NCBI RefSeq assembly: GCF_003385455.1
Contig: NZ_QNUF01000008.1
Span: 124,001-188,000 of the forward strand
Length of the DNA: 64,000 nucleotides
From: Chryseobacterium rhizosphaerae
GTDB lineage: Bacteria; Bacteroidota; Bacteroidia; Flavobacteriales; Weeksellaceae
Direction of reading: 5' to 3'
Shown: positions 34,537 to 42,467 of the stretch, one piece after another
How positions within the stretch are numbered: the first letter of the stretch is position 1
Layout of the letters: every line of letters starts with the position of its first letter
The notes under the pieces: model-generated
The model's input: the letters and a program-made list of their open reading frames with translations, nothing else
Databases searched by the model: none
Told to the model about the DNA's origin: nothing
Made by a program: the position numbers and the translations under genes

Positions 34537-35169
34537 ATGCACGAACAGTTCAATTTCGCCATAGAAGTACTTGGAACCATTGCCTTTTCCATGTCAGGAA
34601 GTTTTGCAGCGATGCAAAAACGGCTTGATCCGTTTGGAGTACTTATTATTGCCTTTGTTACTTCTGTAGGTGGAGGAACGGTGAGGGATCTCCTGCTGGA
34701 CATTCCTGTATTCTGGATGCATGATCTTCTCATGTGTGCATTGATCCTCATTACCAGCATATTTTCAATGGTCTTCAAATCTCTTGAAAAGAATTTTAAA
34801 GTAACCCTGTTTATCTTTGATAGTTTCGGATTGGGGTTATTTACCATTATTGGGATTCAAAAAGGGCTAAACGTAGGGATTCATCCTTTGATCTGTATCG
34901 GACTGGGAACCATTACCGGCTGTTTTGGTGGGATTATCCGGGATATCTTACTGAACAGAATTCCTTTAATTTTCAGAAAAGAGATCTATGCAACCGCCTG
35001 TATTGTAGGAGGGGCAGCATTTTTACTGATGACAAAATATACTCCGCTATCCTATACTTTTATACAGATCTTTACTATTTTACTGATCGTTGCCATCAGA
35101 ACCTTTGCCGTAAAATATCACTGGCAGATGCCTAAGTTTTATGGCTATGACCATAATTCGGAAATGTAA
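34537..35169 (+). CDS. TRIC/UPF0126-type membrane channel protein
   Basis: A 210-residue inner-membrane protein with two internally repeated UPF0126 units, each of three helices: FSMSGSFAAMQKRLDPFGV...GGGTVRDLLLD and GIQKGLNVGIHP...GGIIRDILLN. The seventh hydrophobic segment lies near the C-terminus. Prokaryotic members are trimeric monovalent cation channels related to animal TRIC proteins. The glycine-rich GGGTVRD and GGIIRD loops are the pore signatures and are intact. Confidence 0.9.
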   Translation: MHEQFNFAIEVLGTIAFSMSGSFAAMQKRLDPFGVLIIAFVTSVGGGTVRDLLLDIPVFWMHDLLMCALILITSIFSMVFKSLEKNFKVTLFIFDSFGLGLFTIIGIQKGLNVGIHPLICIGLGTITGCFGGIIRDILLNRIPLIFRKEIYATACIVGGAAFLLMTKYTPLSYTFIQIFTILLIVAIRTFAVKYHWQMPKFYGYDHNSEM

Positions 35170-35179
35170 TTTTCTATAG

Positions 35180-35332
35180 GGTTCTGTTCACTACAAAAAT
35201 TGGAAACATAACTTTTACGACGATGGTCTCCGGGACAAATTCAAAAAACGGGATCCTTTACTCTTTGTAAAAGAAAATATTTATCCTACAAATCCTTTTT
35301 CAGGTAAGAAACTTGACCTCCACTTGTTATAA
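35180..35332 (+). pseudogene. C-terminal coding fragment of an unidentified gene
   Basis: A 50-codon open frame with no start codon runs from an upstream TAG to a TAA at 35330-35332. Its translation looks like real protein (HYKNWKHNFYDDG, then LRDKFKKRDPLLFVKENIYP) rather than chance AT-rich sequence. It begins just after the TRIC-type gene. I do not recognise the family. It may be the end of a gene whose 5' part has been lost. Confidence 0.4.
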
Positions 35333-35345
35333 GTACAAAAAGAAA

Positions 35346-35364
35346 GTCCTGAAAAAATCAGGAC
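35346..35364 (-). terminator. Terminator of the membrane TPR-like gene
   Basis: GTCCTGA (35346-35352) pairs with TCAGGAC (35358-35364) across five A. On the minus strand it is followed by TTTCTTTTTG. It lies 30 bases after the stop of the membrane protein gene (35394). Confidence 0.7.
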
Positions 35365-35393
35365 CTTGTCTATAATGTATAAGAGAAAATCAA

Positions 35394-35963
35394 TTAGTAG
35401 AACTTCCCTCTTTGTCTCATATTAGGATTATGCATATGCTTTTGCATCGTAGGCATTTTCAACTGATCTTTCATCATTTTGATCTGATCTGTCATCATTC
35501 CTGCCGTATCTAATCTTTTTGCTTCTTCCAACAATTTCTGACCTTCCTGCTTTCTTCCTTTAGAGATAGCCGATGCAGCAAGATTTAAAGTAGCCATAGC
35601 TCTGTCATGCTTCATATTTAAACCATACTCCAATGCTTTTTTCATCAAAGGTTCTACTTTGGTAGGATGATCCTGAGCTTGCGTTAATCCCAGTAAATAG
35701 TGGAAATATCCATATTGGGTTTTGTGAAGCTGTGACTGATAGTTGGTAATCTTAGTTAGCCATTCTGCAGCTTTTTCCATATTCTGCTTTCTCAGTTGCC
35801 AGAAAGCCAAAAGGATATATTCATTTTTAAAGAAAAGAAGGATCGGAAATGCTGCAAGAAGAAAAACAACAATCCCCCAGCCCAGATTTCTTGTAAAAAA
35901 CATCATATAAACTCCCGTAAGGATAAGAAGAGCTGCTATTACAATTTTTATGTATTTATTCAT
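35394..35963 (-). CDS. Membrane protein with TPR-like soluble region
   Basis: A 189-residue protein. Two membrane helices (IVIAALLILTGVYMMFF and WGIVVFLLAAFPILLFF) occupy residues 5-45. The remainder is helical with TPR-like spacing (LRKQNMEKAAEWLTKI, YFHYLLGLTQAQ, AMATLNLAASAISKGRKQEG) and ends in a Met/Gln/Lys-rich tail. TPR regions mediate protein contacts; the partner is unknown. I do not recognise a named family. It is a single gene with its own terminator. Confidence 0.7.
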   Translation of the reverse strand: MNKYIKIVIAALLILTGVYMMFFTRNLGWGIVVFLLAAFPILLFFKNEYILLAFWQLRKQNMEKAAEWLTKITNYQSQLHKTQYGYFHYLLGLTQAQDHPTKVEPLMKKALEYGLNMKHDRAMATLNLAASAISKGRKQEGQKLLEEAKRLDTAGMMTDQIKMMKDQLKMPTMQKHMHNPNMRQRGKFY

Positions 35964-36128
35964 TATTAAATTTTAGAAGTGCAAAGATAATAAATTTAAG
36001 GTTTAGAGTTTAAGGTTTACAGTCCAAAAAAGTCAATTATGAATTGTCAATATGCTTAGTCTGTCTATTTTTATGTAAGCTAAAGACATTCACTATTCAT
36101 TTGCAGAGCAAAAACTGACTATTGATGT

Positions 36129-36632
36129 TTACCCCTTCTCTTCAGTCTTTATTTTTTCAAACGTCTGGAAGCAGAAATCATAAGCGTTTTTCTCATCTTT
36201 CTCATGACAGATTTCATTGGTCTTTTTCCAGATCTTCCCATCAATTTTTGGGAAAAATGTATCAGCCTTCAGATCAGCTTTTACTAAGGTTACCTCAAGT
36301 TTATCTACCACATCCATCGTCTGCTCATAGATATTGCCACCACCAATAATAAAAACTTCTTCATCTATTTTTTTTGCAAACTTCACCGCTTCTTTAAGGC
36401 TGCCTACAATAAGAATTCCTTCTTCAAACCAATCTTTCTTTCTTGAAACAACAATGTTGGTACGGTTAGGAAGAGGCTTCCCGATACTTTCATACGTTTT
36501 TCTCCCCATAATAATCGGATGCCCCGAAGTAAGATCTTTAAAATGTTTTAAATCTTTGGGAAGATGCCAAAGTAACTGGTTTTCAAAACCAATTTCATTT
36601 TTCTCTCCCATTGCCACCACTATTGTTGTCAT
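36129..36632 (-). CDS. folA: Dihydrofolate reductase
   Basis: Reduces dihydrofolate to tetrahydrofolate with NADPH. The 167-residue protein opens with TTIVVAMGEKNEIGFENQLLWHLPKDLKHF, here given as landmarks: VVAMGEKNEIG, then LLWHLPKDLKHF with the substrate-binding acidic residue region. IIMGRKTYESIG binds the cofactor, and VFIIGGGNIYEQ is the GG motif. The length is normal for the chromosomal enzyme. It is divergent from the LemA gene. Confidence 0.96.
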   Translation of the reverse strand: MTTIVVAMGEKNEIGFENQLLWHLPKDLKHFKDLTSGHPIIMGRKTYESIGKPLPNRTNIVVSRKKDWFEEGILIVGSLKEAVKFAKKIDEEVFIIGGGNIYEQTMDVVDKLEVTLVKADLKADTFFPKIDGKIWKKTNEICHEKDEKNAYDFCFQTFEKIKTEEKG

Positions 36633-36706
36633 TCAAATAATTTTCTACAAAATTAGCACATAATTTGTATATTTGATTAGCACAAAAAATTAAAAAAAAA
36701 TAAACT

Positions 36707-37312
36707 ATGAAAAATAAAGGATGTCTGGGCGCCGGAACAATTGGTATTGCCCTCCTTGTTATTGTTGCAATTCTATTCTTTTGGGGAAAAAGCGGATATA
36801 ATAACTTCGTGACCAAAGAACAGACTGTGAACACAAAATGGTCTAATATAGAGACCGTATATCAGAAAAGAGCCAATCTTATCCCGAACCTGGAAAGAAC
36901 AGTTAAGTCTTATTCAAAATTTGAACAGGAAACTTTAACACAAGTGGTTGAGGCACGTTCCAAAGCAACTTCTATTAATGTTGACCCTACGAATATGACA
37001 GATGCTGACATTGCTAAATTCCAGGCTGCACAAGGAGAATTGTCCGGAGCTTTAAGCCGATTGATGGCCGTTGTGGAGTCTTATCCAAATCTAAAAGCAG
37101 ACCAGCAGTATATCAACTTCCAAAGAGAATATACCGCTATTGAGAACAGTATCAGAACAGAAACTGTATATTACAATGAGGCTGCGCAGGATTACAATAC
37201 CTCCATCAAAACTTTCCCCAATAATATTTTGGCGAATTTTACCAACTTTAAAGAAAAACCTTATTTCAAAGCTGAAGCAGGAGCTCAAAAGGCACCTGAG
37301 GTATTCAAATAA
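36707..37312 (+). CDS. LemA family protein
   Basis: A 201-residue protein with an N-terminal membrane helix (GTIGIALLVIVAILFFWG) and an outward, mostly helical LemA domain: NTKWSNIETVYQKRANLIPNL and YNEAAQDYNTSIKTFPNNI are the family landmarks. The family's molecular role is unclear. It is the first of three tightly packed genes (LemA, TPM, TPM-Gly); its stop overlaps the ATG of the next. LemA next to TPM proteins is a widespread arrangement, which suggests a joint envelope function. Confidence 0.9.
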   Translation: MKNKGCLGAGTIGIALLVIVAILFFWGKSGYNNFVTKEQTVNTKWSNIETVYQKRANLIPNLERTVKSYSKFEQETLTQVVEARSKATSINVDPTNMTDADIAKFQAAQGELSGALSRLMAVVESYPNLKADQQYINFQREYTAIENSIRTETVYYNEAAQDYNTSIKTFPNNILANFTNFKEKPYFKAEAGAQKAPEVFK

Positions 37313-37740
37313 TGAGTAATTTCCTTACAAATCAACAGATCGCTTCCCTTGTGGAAGCGATTCAGTCAGCGGAAGATCATTCTACAGGCGAGATCAGGGT
37401 GCATATCGATTCCAATACGGAAGAACGAAATGCAAAAACTGCATTTGAAGTATTCAAAGAGCTTTGTATGGATAAAACAGCGGATAGAAACGCCGTGCTT
37501 TTTCATATTAATTTCGAACAAAAATATCTGACCATCATTGGAGATATCGGGATACATGAAAAAGTACAGCAATCTTACTGGGATCATTTGCATGACTATG
37601 TGACCTCTGAATTTGCCAAAGGAAATTATCACCAGGCACTAAAAAGTGCCATCCTGGAAACAGGTCTTGAACTCAAAAAATATTTTCCTGTGAAAGGAGA
37701 AAACCCAAACCAACTCCCGAATGAAATTACGTTCTCTTAA
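37312..37740 (+). CDS. TPM-domain protein, short form
   Basis: A 142-residue protein consisting of one TPM (TLP18.3/Psb32/MOLO-1) domain without signal peptide: IQSAEDHSTGEIRVHID, DRNAVLFHINFEQKYLTIIGDIGIH and YHQALKSAILETG. TPM domains include phosphatase-like proteins of the photosystem II repair cycle in plants. The bacterial role is unknown. Its start overlaps the LemA stop and its 3' end overlaps the next TPM gene by 20 bases, so the three are co-translated. Confidence 0.87.
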   Translation: MSNFLTNQQIASLVEAIQSAEDHSTGEIRVHIDSNTEERNAKTAFEVFKELCMDKTADRNAVLFHINFEQKYLTIIGDIGIHEKVQQSYWDHLHDYVTSEFAKGNYHQALKSAILETGLELKKYFPVKGENPNQLPNEITFS

Positions 37741-38539
37741 AATAGTATTTTCATTTTTATTGATCTGCTTGTACAGTTTTGTATCAGCACAATATACTGT
37801 TCCTGAAAAGCCGGCAGTGCTATATCCGGTTTTTGATGAAGCCGGACTGCTTTCTCAGCAGGAAAAGGATGAGCTTAATAATAAGCTGATCAAATTTGCA
37901 GATTCAACCTCAACGGAAATTGAAGTCGTAATCATCAAGTCTACGAAAGGAGAAGATGTGAACTTTCTGGCCACCATGTTTGGTCAGAAATGGAAGATCG
38001 GAAAAAAAGGAGTAGATAATGGAGTTGTTTTCCTGGTTGCTACAGAAGACAGAACAATGTCTATCCAGCAGGGAAGAGCTGTAGAGCAATATCTCACAGC
38101 TTCGGTAGCAGGACAGATTCTGGATTATATTGTGACCCCTAATTTCCGGAAAGGACTTTGGTATGAGGGTATCAATCGCGGTACCTCAGCCATTATGGAA
38201 GCTGTTCAGGGGAAATTTAAACCTGAAGAAACCACAGCCCCTTCCGGTAATGGAAGCGCATTTAAAGTACTGCTCATTGCTTTTGTCATTTTCATCATTA
38301 TAGCCATTCTTTTTGGCAACAGAGGTGGTGGTCCCGGCAGAGGGAACAACGATGACGATGATGATGTCATTATCACAAGAAGAGGACGCAGAAACTATCC
38401 TGGTGGATTCTTCCCATTCCCTGGAAGTTTTGGTGGCGGAGGCTTCGGTGGTGGAAGTTCCGGCGGTGGTGGCGGCGGCTTTGGAGGCTTCGGCGGTGGC
38501 GGAAGTTTTGGAGGCGGCGGTGCATCCGGCGGATGGTAA
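37721..38539 (+). CDS. TPM-domain protein with Gly-rich C-terminus
   Basis: A 272-residue secreted protein of the YgcG type. The signal peptide (about 1-24, ending FVSAQ) is followed by a TPM domain (about 33-165: VFDEAGLLSQQEKDELN, STSTEIEVVIIKS, VFLVATEDRTMSIQQGRAVEQYL). Then come a membrane helix (VLLIAFVIFIIIAILFG), an Asp run, and a Gly/Ser/Phe-rich tail of about 45 residues. This layout, with the TPM domain outside and the Gly-rich tail in the cytoplasm, is typical. It closes the LemA cassette, followed by a strong terminator. Confidence 0.88.
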   Translation: MKLRSLKIVFSFLLICLYSFVSAQYTVPEKPAVLYPVFDEAGLLSQQEKDELNNKLIKFADSTSTEIEVVIIKSTKGEDVNFLATMFGQKWKIGKKGVDNGVVFLVATEDRTMSIQQGRAVEQYLTASVAGQILDYIVTPNFRKGLWYEGINRGTSAIMEAVQGKFKPEETTAPSGNGSAFKVLLIAFVIFIIIAILFGNRGGGPGRGNNDDDDDVIITRRGRRNYPGGFFPFPGSFGGGGFGGGSSGGGGGGFGGFGGGGSFGGGGASGGW

Positions 38540-38571
38540 TCCTTTAACACAGAAACAATACATAGAAACAG

Positions 38572-38600
38572 ATCAGGCCAGTATGGCCTGATTTTTTTAT
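38572..38600 (+). terminator. Terminator of the LemA-TPM-TPM cassette
   Basis: ATCAGGCCA (38572-38580) pairs with TGGCCTGAT (38584-38592) across a 3-base loop, followed by seven T. It lies about 30 bases after the stop of the Gly-rich TPM gene. Confidence 0.9.
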
Positions 38601-38738
38601 TTAAAAACTCAAAATACTATTGTTTTTTTGCTTTTTCTCAATAGTAAATTGCCTTTTCCATATTAAAAAATTAATAAATCAAACCAAAACCTACCTTTTA
38701 TTCATTATTTTTTTACTATATTTACTGAAAACAGGATT

Positions 38739-39260
38739 ATGAAGAAGACGCTGGTAGTATTTGCTCACCCTTATCTGGAGCACTCTAATTCGAATGTAGA
38801 GCTCATCAATTTCTACGTTCGCCACCAGCATTATACCTTACGAGATCTTTATGAAGAATATCCCGATTTTCATATCGCCGCCTTCAGAGAGAGAAAACGT
38901 CTTGCCAATTATGACCGCTTTGTCTTCCAGTTCCCACTGATATGGTTTGGAATGCCTCCATTATTAAGATTGTGGATCGATGAAGTTTTCGATAGAGATT
39001 GGCTTCAGCCAGGAAAAAATAATCCTTTAGAAAATAAAGAAGTTTATATCCTGATCACTACCGGAGGAAAGGAAAGATCTTTCAGCAAAACAGGAACGTA
39101 TGAATACACCGTTGATGAACTGATCAGCGGACTGATCGTTTCTTTAAAGGTTTTCAAAGCAGATATCAAACATATTAAGATTGTTTACGAAGCCAATAAG
39201 CTTTCAAAAAAAGAAATCATTTTACATAAAAAAGAATTTACAGAACTTCTCAACCAATAG
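38739..39260 (+). CDS. KefF-like NAD(P)H:quinone oxidoreductase
   Basis: A 173-residue flavodoxin-fold protein: TLVVFAHPYLEHSNSN at the start and QFPLIWFGMPPLLRLWIDEVF in the middle are typical of the KefF/MdaB/NQO family that binds FAD or FMN. KefF is the ancillary subunit that activates the KefC potassium efflux system in E. coli and also reduces quinones. It is placed three bases upstream of a KefC-like antiporter, so the same partnership is likely. A stand-alone reductase role is also possible. Confidence 0.85.
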   Translation: MKKTLVVFAHPYLEHSNSNVELINFYVRHQHYTLRDLYEEYPDFHIAAFRERKRLANYDRFVFQFPLIWFGMPPLLRLWIDEVFDRDWLQPGKNNPLENKEVYILITTGGKERSFSKTGTYEYTVDELISGLIVSLKVFKADIKHIKIVYEANKLSKKEIILHKKEFTELLNQ

Positions 39261-39263
39261 AAT

Positions 39264-41150
39264 ATGGAATCCAGTTTAGCAATGAACACATTACTTTTCC
39301 TAGGTGTAGCTATTATCATGGTTCCACTGGCCCGAAAATTTGGCCTAAGTTCTGTGATCGGTTATATTTTAGGGGGGATCATCATTGGTCCTTATGTTCT
39401 CAGGCTTACAGGAAATAATGTAAACGATATTATGCACGCCAGTGAGTTTGGGGTGATCATGCTCTTATTTCTGGTAGGACTTGAGCTGGAACCGCGAAAA
39501 TTTTGGGATATGCGTAAGAAAATCATGGGCCTGGGCCTCACGCAAATGGTCCTTACGATTTCTTTACTTTTTGTGATATTCATCAGTGTGGGTTGGAGAG
39601 TAGATAAGGCCGTGGCCGTGGCCATGTGTTTTGCTCTTTCTTCTACAGCAATTGTACTGCAGACTTTACAGGAAAAAAACAGTTTTAAAACAACAGCAGG
39701 AGAAGCTTCATTCTCTACGTTGCTATTTCAGGATATTTCAGTAATTCCTATTCTGGCTATACTTCCCATCATTGCCAACTACAAAGCTAAACATCATGAT
39801 AATGAAATTCAGATTCTGATTCAAAAACTTCCGGAGTGGCTTCAGGCCGGAACAGTAATTATAGGGGTAGCTCTGTTGATTTTATTAGGAAGGTATGTAT
39901 TTGTTCCTTTTTTACGCTATGTTTCAAAATCAGGAATGACAGAACTCTTAACTGCCTCTTCCCTATTTTTAGTGATTGGTGTTTCTGAGCTGATGATCGT
40001 TATTGGTCTTTCTCCCGCATTGGGTGCCTTTCTTGCCGGAGTAATGCTGGCCAACAGTGAATTCCGTCATGAGCTTGAAGCACAGATCAATCCTTTTAAA
40101 GGTCTTTTATTGGCTGTATTTTTTGTGAGCGTAGGCTCTACCATCAATTTTAATATTATCCAGCAGGATCCTTTATTTATATTTAGTACCGTTTTTGCAG
40201 TGGTAACGGTAAAATTTATTGTCTTATACGCTATCGGGAAGTTTTTCAGGATAGATACTCCACAAAGCCTTTTCTACGCATTTGCGCTTTCCCAGGTGGG
40301 AGAATTTGCCTTTGTCCTGATCAATTATGCTTCGGACCTTTATCTGTTGAGCCCCGAACTGAATGCACAATTAATGGCTGTTACAGCAATTACCATGTGC
40401 ATCACTCCTATCCTTCTTATTGTAAATGATAAGTTTATTACCCCAAAATTCATTAAAGAAATTCCTGAGGAGGAACATGATTTCAATATTCTGGACAGTG
40501 ATGTGAGTCAAAAGAAAATTATTATTGTAGGTTTCGGACATTTTGGAAGTACCGTAGGACGTCTTTTAAAGGCAAACAAAATGTCAGCAACAGTTCTGGA
40601 CAGAGATTCAGACCGTGTAAAGCTGCTGAGAAGCTATGGTTTTAAAGTATATTACGGTGATGCTACCAGAATCCCAATTTTAAGGGCAGCAGGTATTGAA
40701 GACGCCGAAATTCTGATCTTATGTCTGGATGATCCCGATGACAATAAATTCATTGCCGAACTTGTCCGTGAACATTATCCGGGGGTGAAGATTTTTGTAA
40801 GAGCAAAAAACAGAATTGATGCTTATAATTACCTGAATAACGGAATCAATCATATTTATCGGGAAACATTAGGTACCGCGGTAGATATGGCTGTAGATGT
40901 ACTTCATGAAGCAGGGATGAGAAAATATGCCGCCAGACGTCTTGGCCAAAGATTTATGGCTATTGATAAGGCTTCTATAAGAAAACTGGCAAGGGCAAAG
41001 GATGATGACGATATAGCATTATTTACGACAAAAGAAATCCTCCAGCGAGAGGAGGAATTATTAGCTTATGATAATCTTAATTTTGATAATAAAAATTGGG
41101 AAGGATCCTCATCTGCTGATGAAGAAGATGAGGAAGAATCCCAGGATTAA
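39264..41150 (+). CDS. KefC/KefB-like CPA2 cation:proton antiporter
   Basis: A 628-residue inner-membrane protein. Residues 1-380 form the Na/H-exchanger-type domain with about 12 helices (SSVIGYILGGIIIGPYVL, GVIMLLFLVGLEL, ALSSTAIVLQTL). Residues 410-530 are a TrkA-N/RCK nucleotide-binding domain with IIIVGFGHFGSTVGRLL and YYGDATRIPILRAAG. The end is acidic and low-complexity (SSADEEDEEESQD). By family, it exports K+ in exchange for H+. Gating by glutathione adducts is known for Enterobacteria; whether it applies here is open. The 3' end is one base from the convergent GIN gene. Confidence 0.9.
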   Translation: MESSLAMNTLLFLGVAIIMVPLARKFGLSSVIGYILGGIIIGPYVLRLTGNNVNDIMHASEFGVIMLLFLVGLELEPRKFWDMRKKIMGLGLTQMVLTISLLFVIFISVGWRVDKAVAVAMCFALSSTAIVLQTLQEKNSFKTTAGEASFSTLLFQDISVIPILAILPIIANYKAKHHDNEIQILIQKLPEWLQAGTVIIGVALLILLGRYVFVPFLRYVSKSGMTELLTASSLFLVIGVSELMIVIGLSPALGAFLAGVMLANSEFRHELEAQINPFKGLLLAVFFVSVGSTINFNIIQQDPLFIFSTVFAVVTVKFIVLYAIGKFFRIDTPQSLFYAFALSQVGEFAFVLINYASDLYLLSPELNAQLMAVTAITMCITPILLIVNDKFITPKFIKEIPEEEHDFNILDSDVSQKKIIIVGFGHFGSTVGRLLKANKMSATVLDRDSDRVKLLRSYGFKVYYGDATRIPILRAAGIEDAEILILCLDDPDDNKFIAELVREHYPGVKIFVRAKNRIDAYNYLNNGINHIYRETLGTAVDMAVDVLHEAGMRKYAARRLGQRFMAIDKASIRKLARAKDDDDIALFTTKEILQREEELLAYDNLNFDNKNWEGSSSADEEDEEESQD

Positions 41151-41151
41151 T

Positions 41152-41967
41152 TTATTGAATATTTACACTTCCGCCACTACTTTCTTCTTTAGTAACATTT
41201 TTAAGTTCTCCTTTTTTAGTAATATCTACACTTCCACCTGATGAAGCACTTGCTTTTACACTCGTAACAGCACTAATCTGAACGCTTGCCCCACTTGAAG
41301 CCTCAGCCTCTACATTATCTGCAATAACGCTTCTTGCCGATATGCTGCTTCCTGAAGAAGAATTGATATCCGCATGTTTAGCCTTACCTGAAATTTCAAT
41401 ACTGGATCCTGATGAAGATTCTATATCAAGGTTGACAGCCCAGATTTTTCCACTGAAATTACTGCTGCTACCTGCTGTAATCTCAAAATCATTAGCTTCC
41501 AGATCCCCGGAAACACTTCCTGCACTGGATATCTCAATATCTGTTTTTTCCTGAGTAAATTTATCCTTTACCGTTATTTTTGCGGCTGATCCTGCAATCA
41601 GTTTTGTAAAGTCTTTGGTATAAATTTTTGCAGTCACCTTATTGATATTCATCACTCTGATCCCCGGCTTATAATGAATATGAAGCTTTCCTCCTTCATT
41701 GTCCACAAGAATCTCATTAATGATACTTTGAGGAGCCGAAATAACAACTTTCTCTGTTTCAGATTTTATTACCTCAGCATCAATCGCCTGAGAAACCTGA
41801 ATTTCATCAAAATCACCATTAAATTCCTTTTGCTGTACCGGTCCGCTATCTTTATTGATCACCTTATCTACCCAATCACCTTTTTCTCTGTTTTTTTTCT
41901 CATGTCTTTCATTACATGAGGCCAATACCACTAAGGCAGAAAAAATAAAAAGAGTCCTTTTTTTCAT
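41152..41967 (-). CDS. Head-GIN-domain lipoprotein (DUF2807)
   Basis: A 271-residue lipoprotein: signal MKKRTLFIFSALVVLASC with lipidated Cys at 18. The rest is the putative auto-transporter adhesin head GIN domain, a right-handed beta-helix. It opens with EFNGDFDEIQVSQAIDAEVI and continues with stacked short repeats rich in Ser, Ala and Gly (SSGSSIEISGKA, SSGASVQISAV, SSGGSVDITKKG). Each rung holds about 20 residues. The function is unknown. The family is common in Bacteroidota. The repeats are Ser-rich and very regular towards the C-terminus. Confidence 0.88.
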   Translation of the reverse strand: MKKRTLFIFSALVVLASCNERHEKKNREKGDWVDKVINKDSGPVQQKEFNGDFDEIQVSQAIDAEVIKSETEKVVISAPQSIINEILVDNEGGKLHIHYKPGIRVMNINKVTAKIYTKDFTKLIAGSAAKITVKDKFTQEKTDIEISSAGSVSGDLEANDFEITAGSSSNFSGKIWAVNLDIESSSGSSIEISGKAKHADINSSSGSSISARSVIADNVEAEASSGASVQISAVTSVKASASSGGSVDITKKGELKNVTKEESSGGSVNIQ

Positions 41968-42467
41968 GTTTATTTATTTTATAGATTATTACTTTGATCG
42001 TATTATTTAACAACAACTAAATTATGAAAAATATTACATCTTCTTCAAAAATCCTGTTATTGCTCATCACTAAATGATGAATGACTAAGTTTATTTTACC
42101 AATTATTTAATTTTATTTTATTTAAAAAGGCTGTTAAACTCTTCAATAAAAACACAAAATATCAGACACTTGAGTGGTATTTAAGTCGCATGCATAGAGC
42201 ATACATAAGTACACCATTTTTTTTCGAAAATCTTTGATTTTCTTCTTGTGTCAACTTTTTATATAACATCATTTTAAAATAATTAAAGTGTTTAAAATAA
42301 AAGCTTTTCTGACATTTATGGATAAAATATATCCAACATTCCTGTGAGGTAAAAAGTGAAGTCAGCTTTGAAAATATCTATACCGTCTTTTCACTAAATA
42401 CATTTAAGCAAAATACATTCTATGATGCAAGTTTTTAATATCTTTATACTTTAATAACAACTATTTT
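41968..42467. other. 500-base AT-rich intergenic region before the M3 peptidase gene
   Basis: No intact gene is present. At 42006-42040 there is a second copy of the dcp leader and start region (30 of 35 bases identical to 42450-42484). This copy opens a 17-codon frame (42024-42077) that reads like the start of a signal peptide (MKNITSSSKILLLLITK) before a stop. The rest shows no clear hairpin or promoter, though promoters for both flanking genes must lie here. Confidence 0.5.
42006..42077 (+). pseudogene. Remnant of a duplicated dcp-like gene start
   Basis: The bases 42006-42040 align with 42450-42484, the leader and first codons of the M3 peptidase gene, with five mismatches. The predicted peptide begins MKNITSS where the real gene begins MKNISSV, then stops after 17 residues. 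It looks like the 5' end of a lost tandem paralogue. Confidence 0.45.

Noticed and set aside
38400-38536. Gly-rich tandem codons as a DNA repeat element
   Set aside because: Best explained as the Gly-rich tail of the TPM protein, a standard feature of the family.
38186-38591. Ala/Ser-rich and Val/Glu-rich frames over the Gly-rich tail of the TPM gene
   Set aside because: Both are frame-shifted readings of the GGN-rich codons and have no independent support.
41200-41500. Ser-rich repeats in the GIN gene as a variable tandem repeat locus
   Set aside because: The repeats are protein-level beta-helix rungs; at base level they are diverged and show no identical units.
41968-42467. Possible replication origin or regulatory RNA in the long AT-rich gap
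   Set aside because: No DnaA-box cluster, hairpin set or conserved motif is visible; only the duplicated dcp start is supported.
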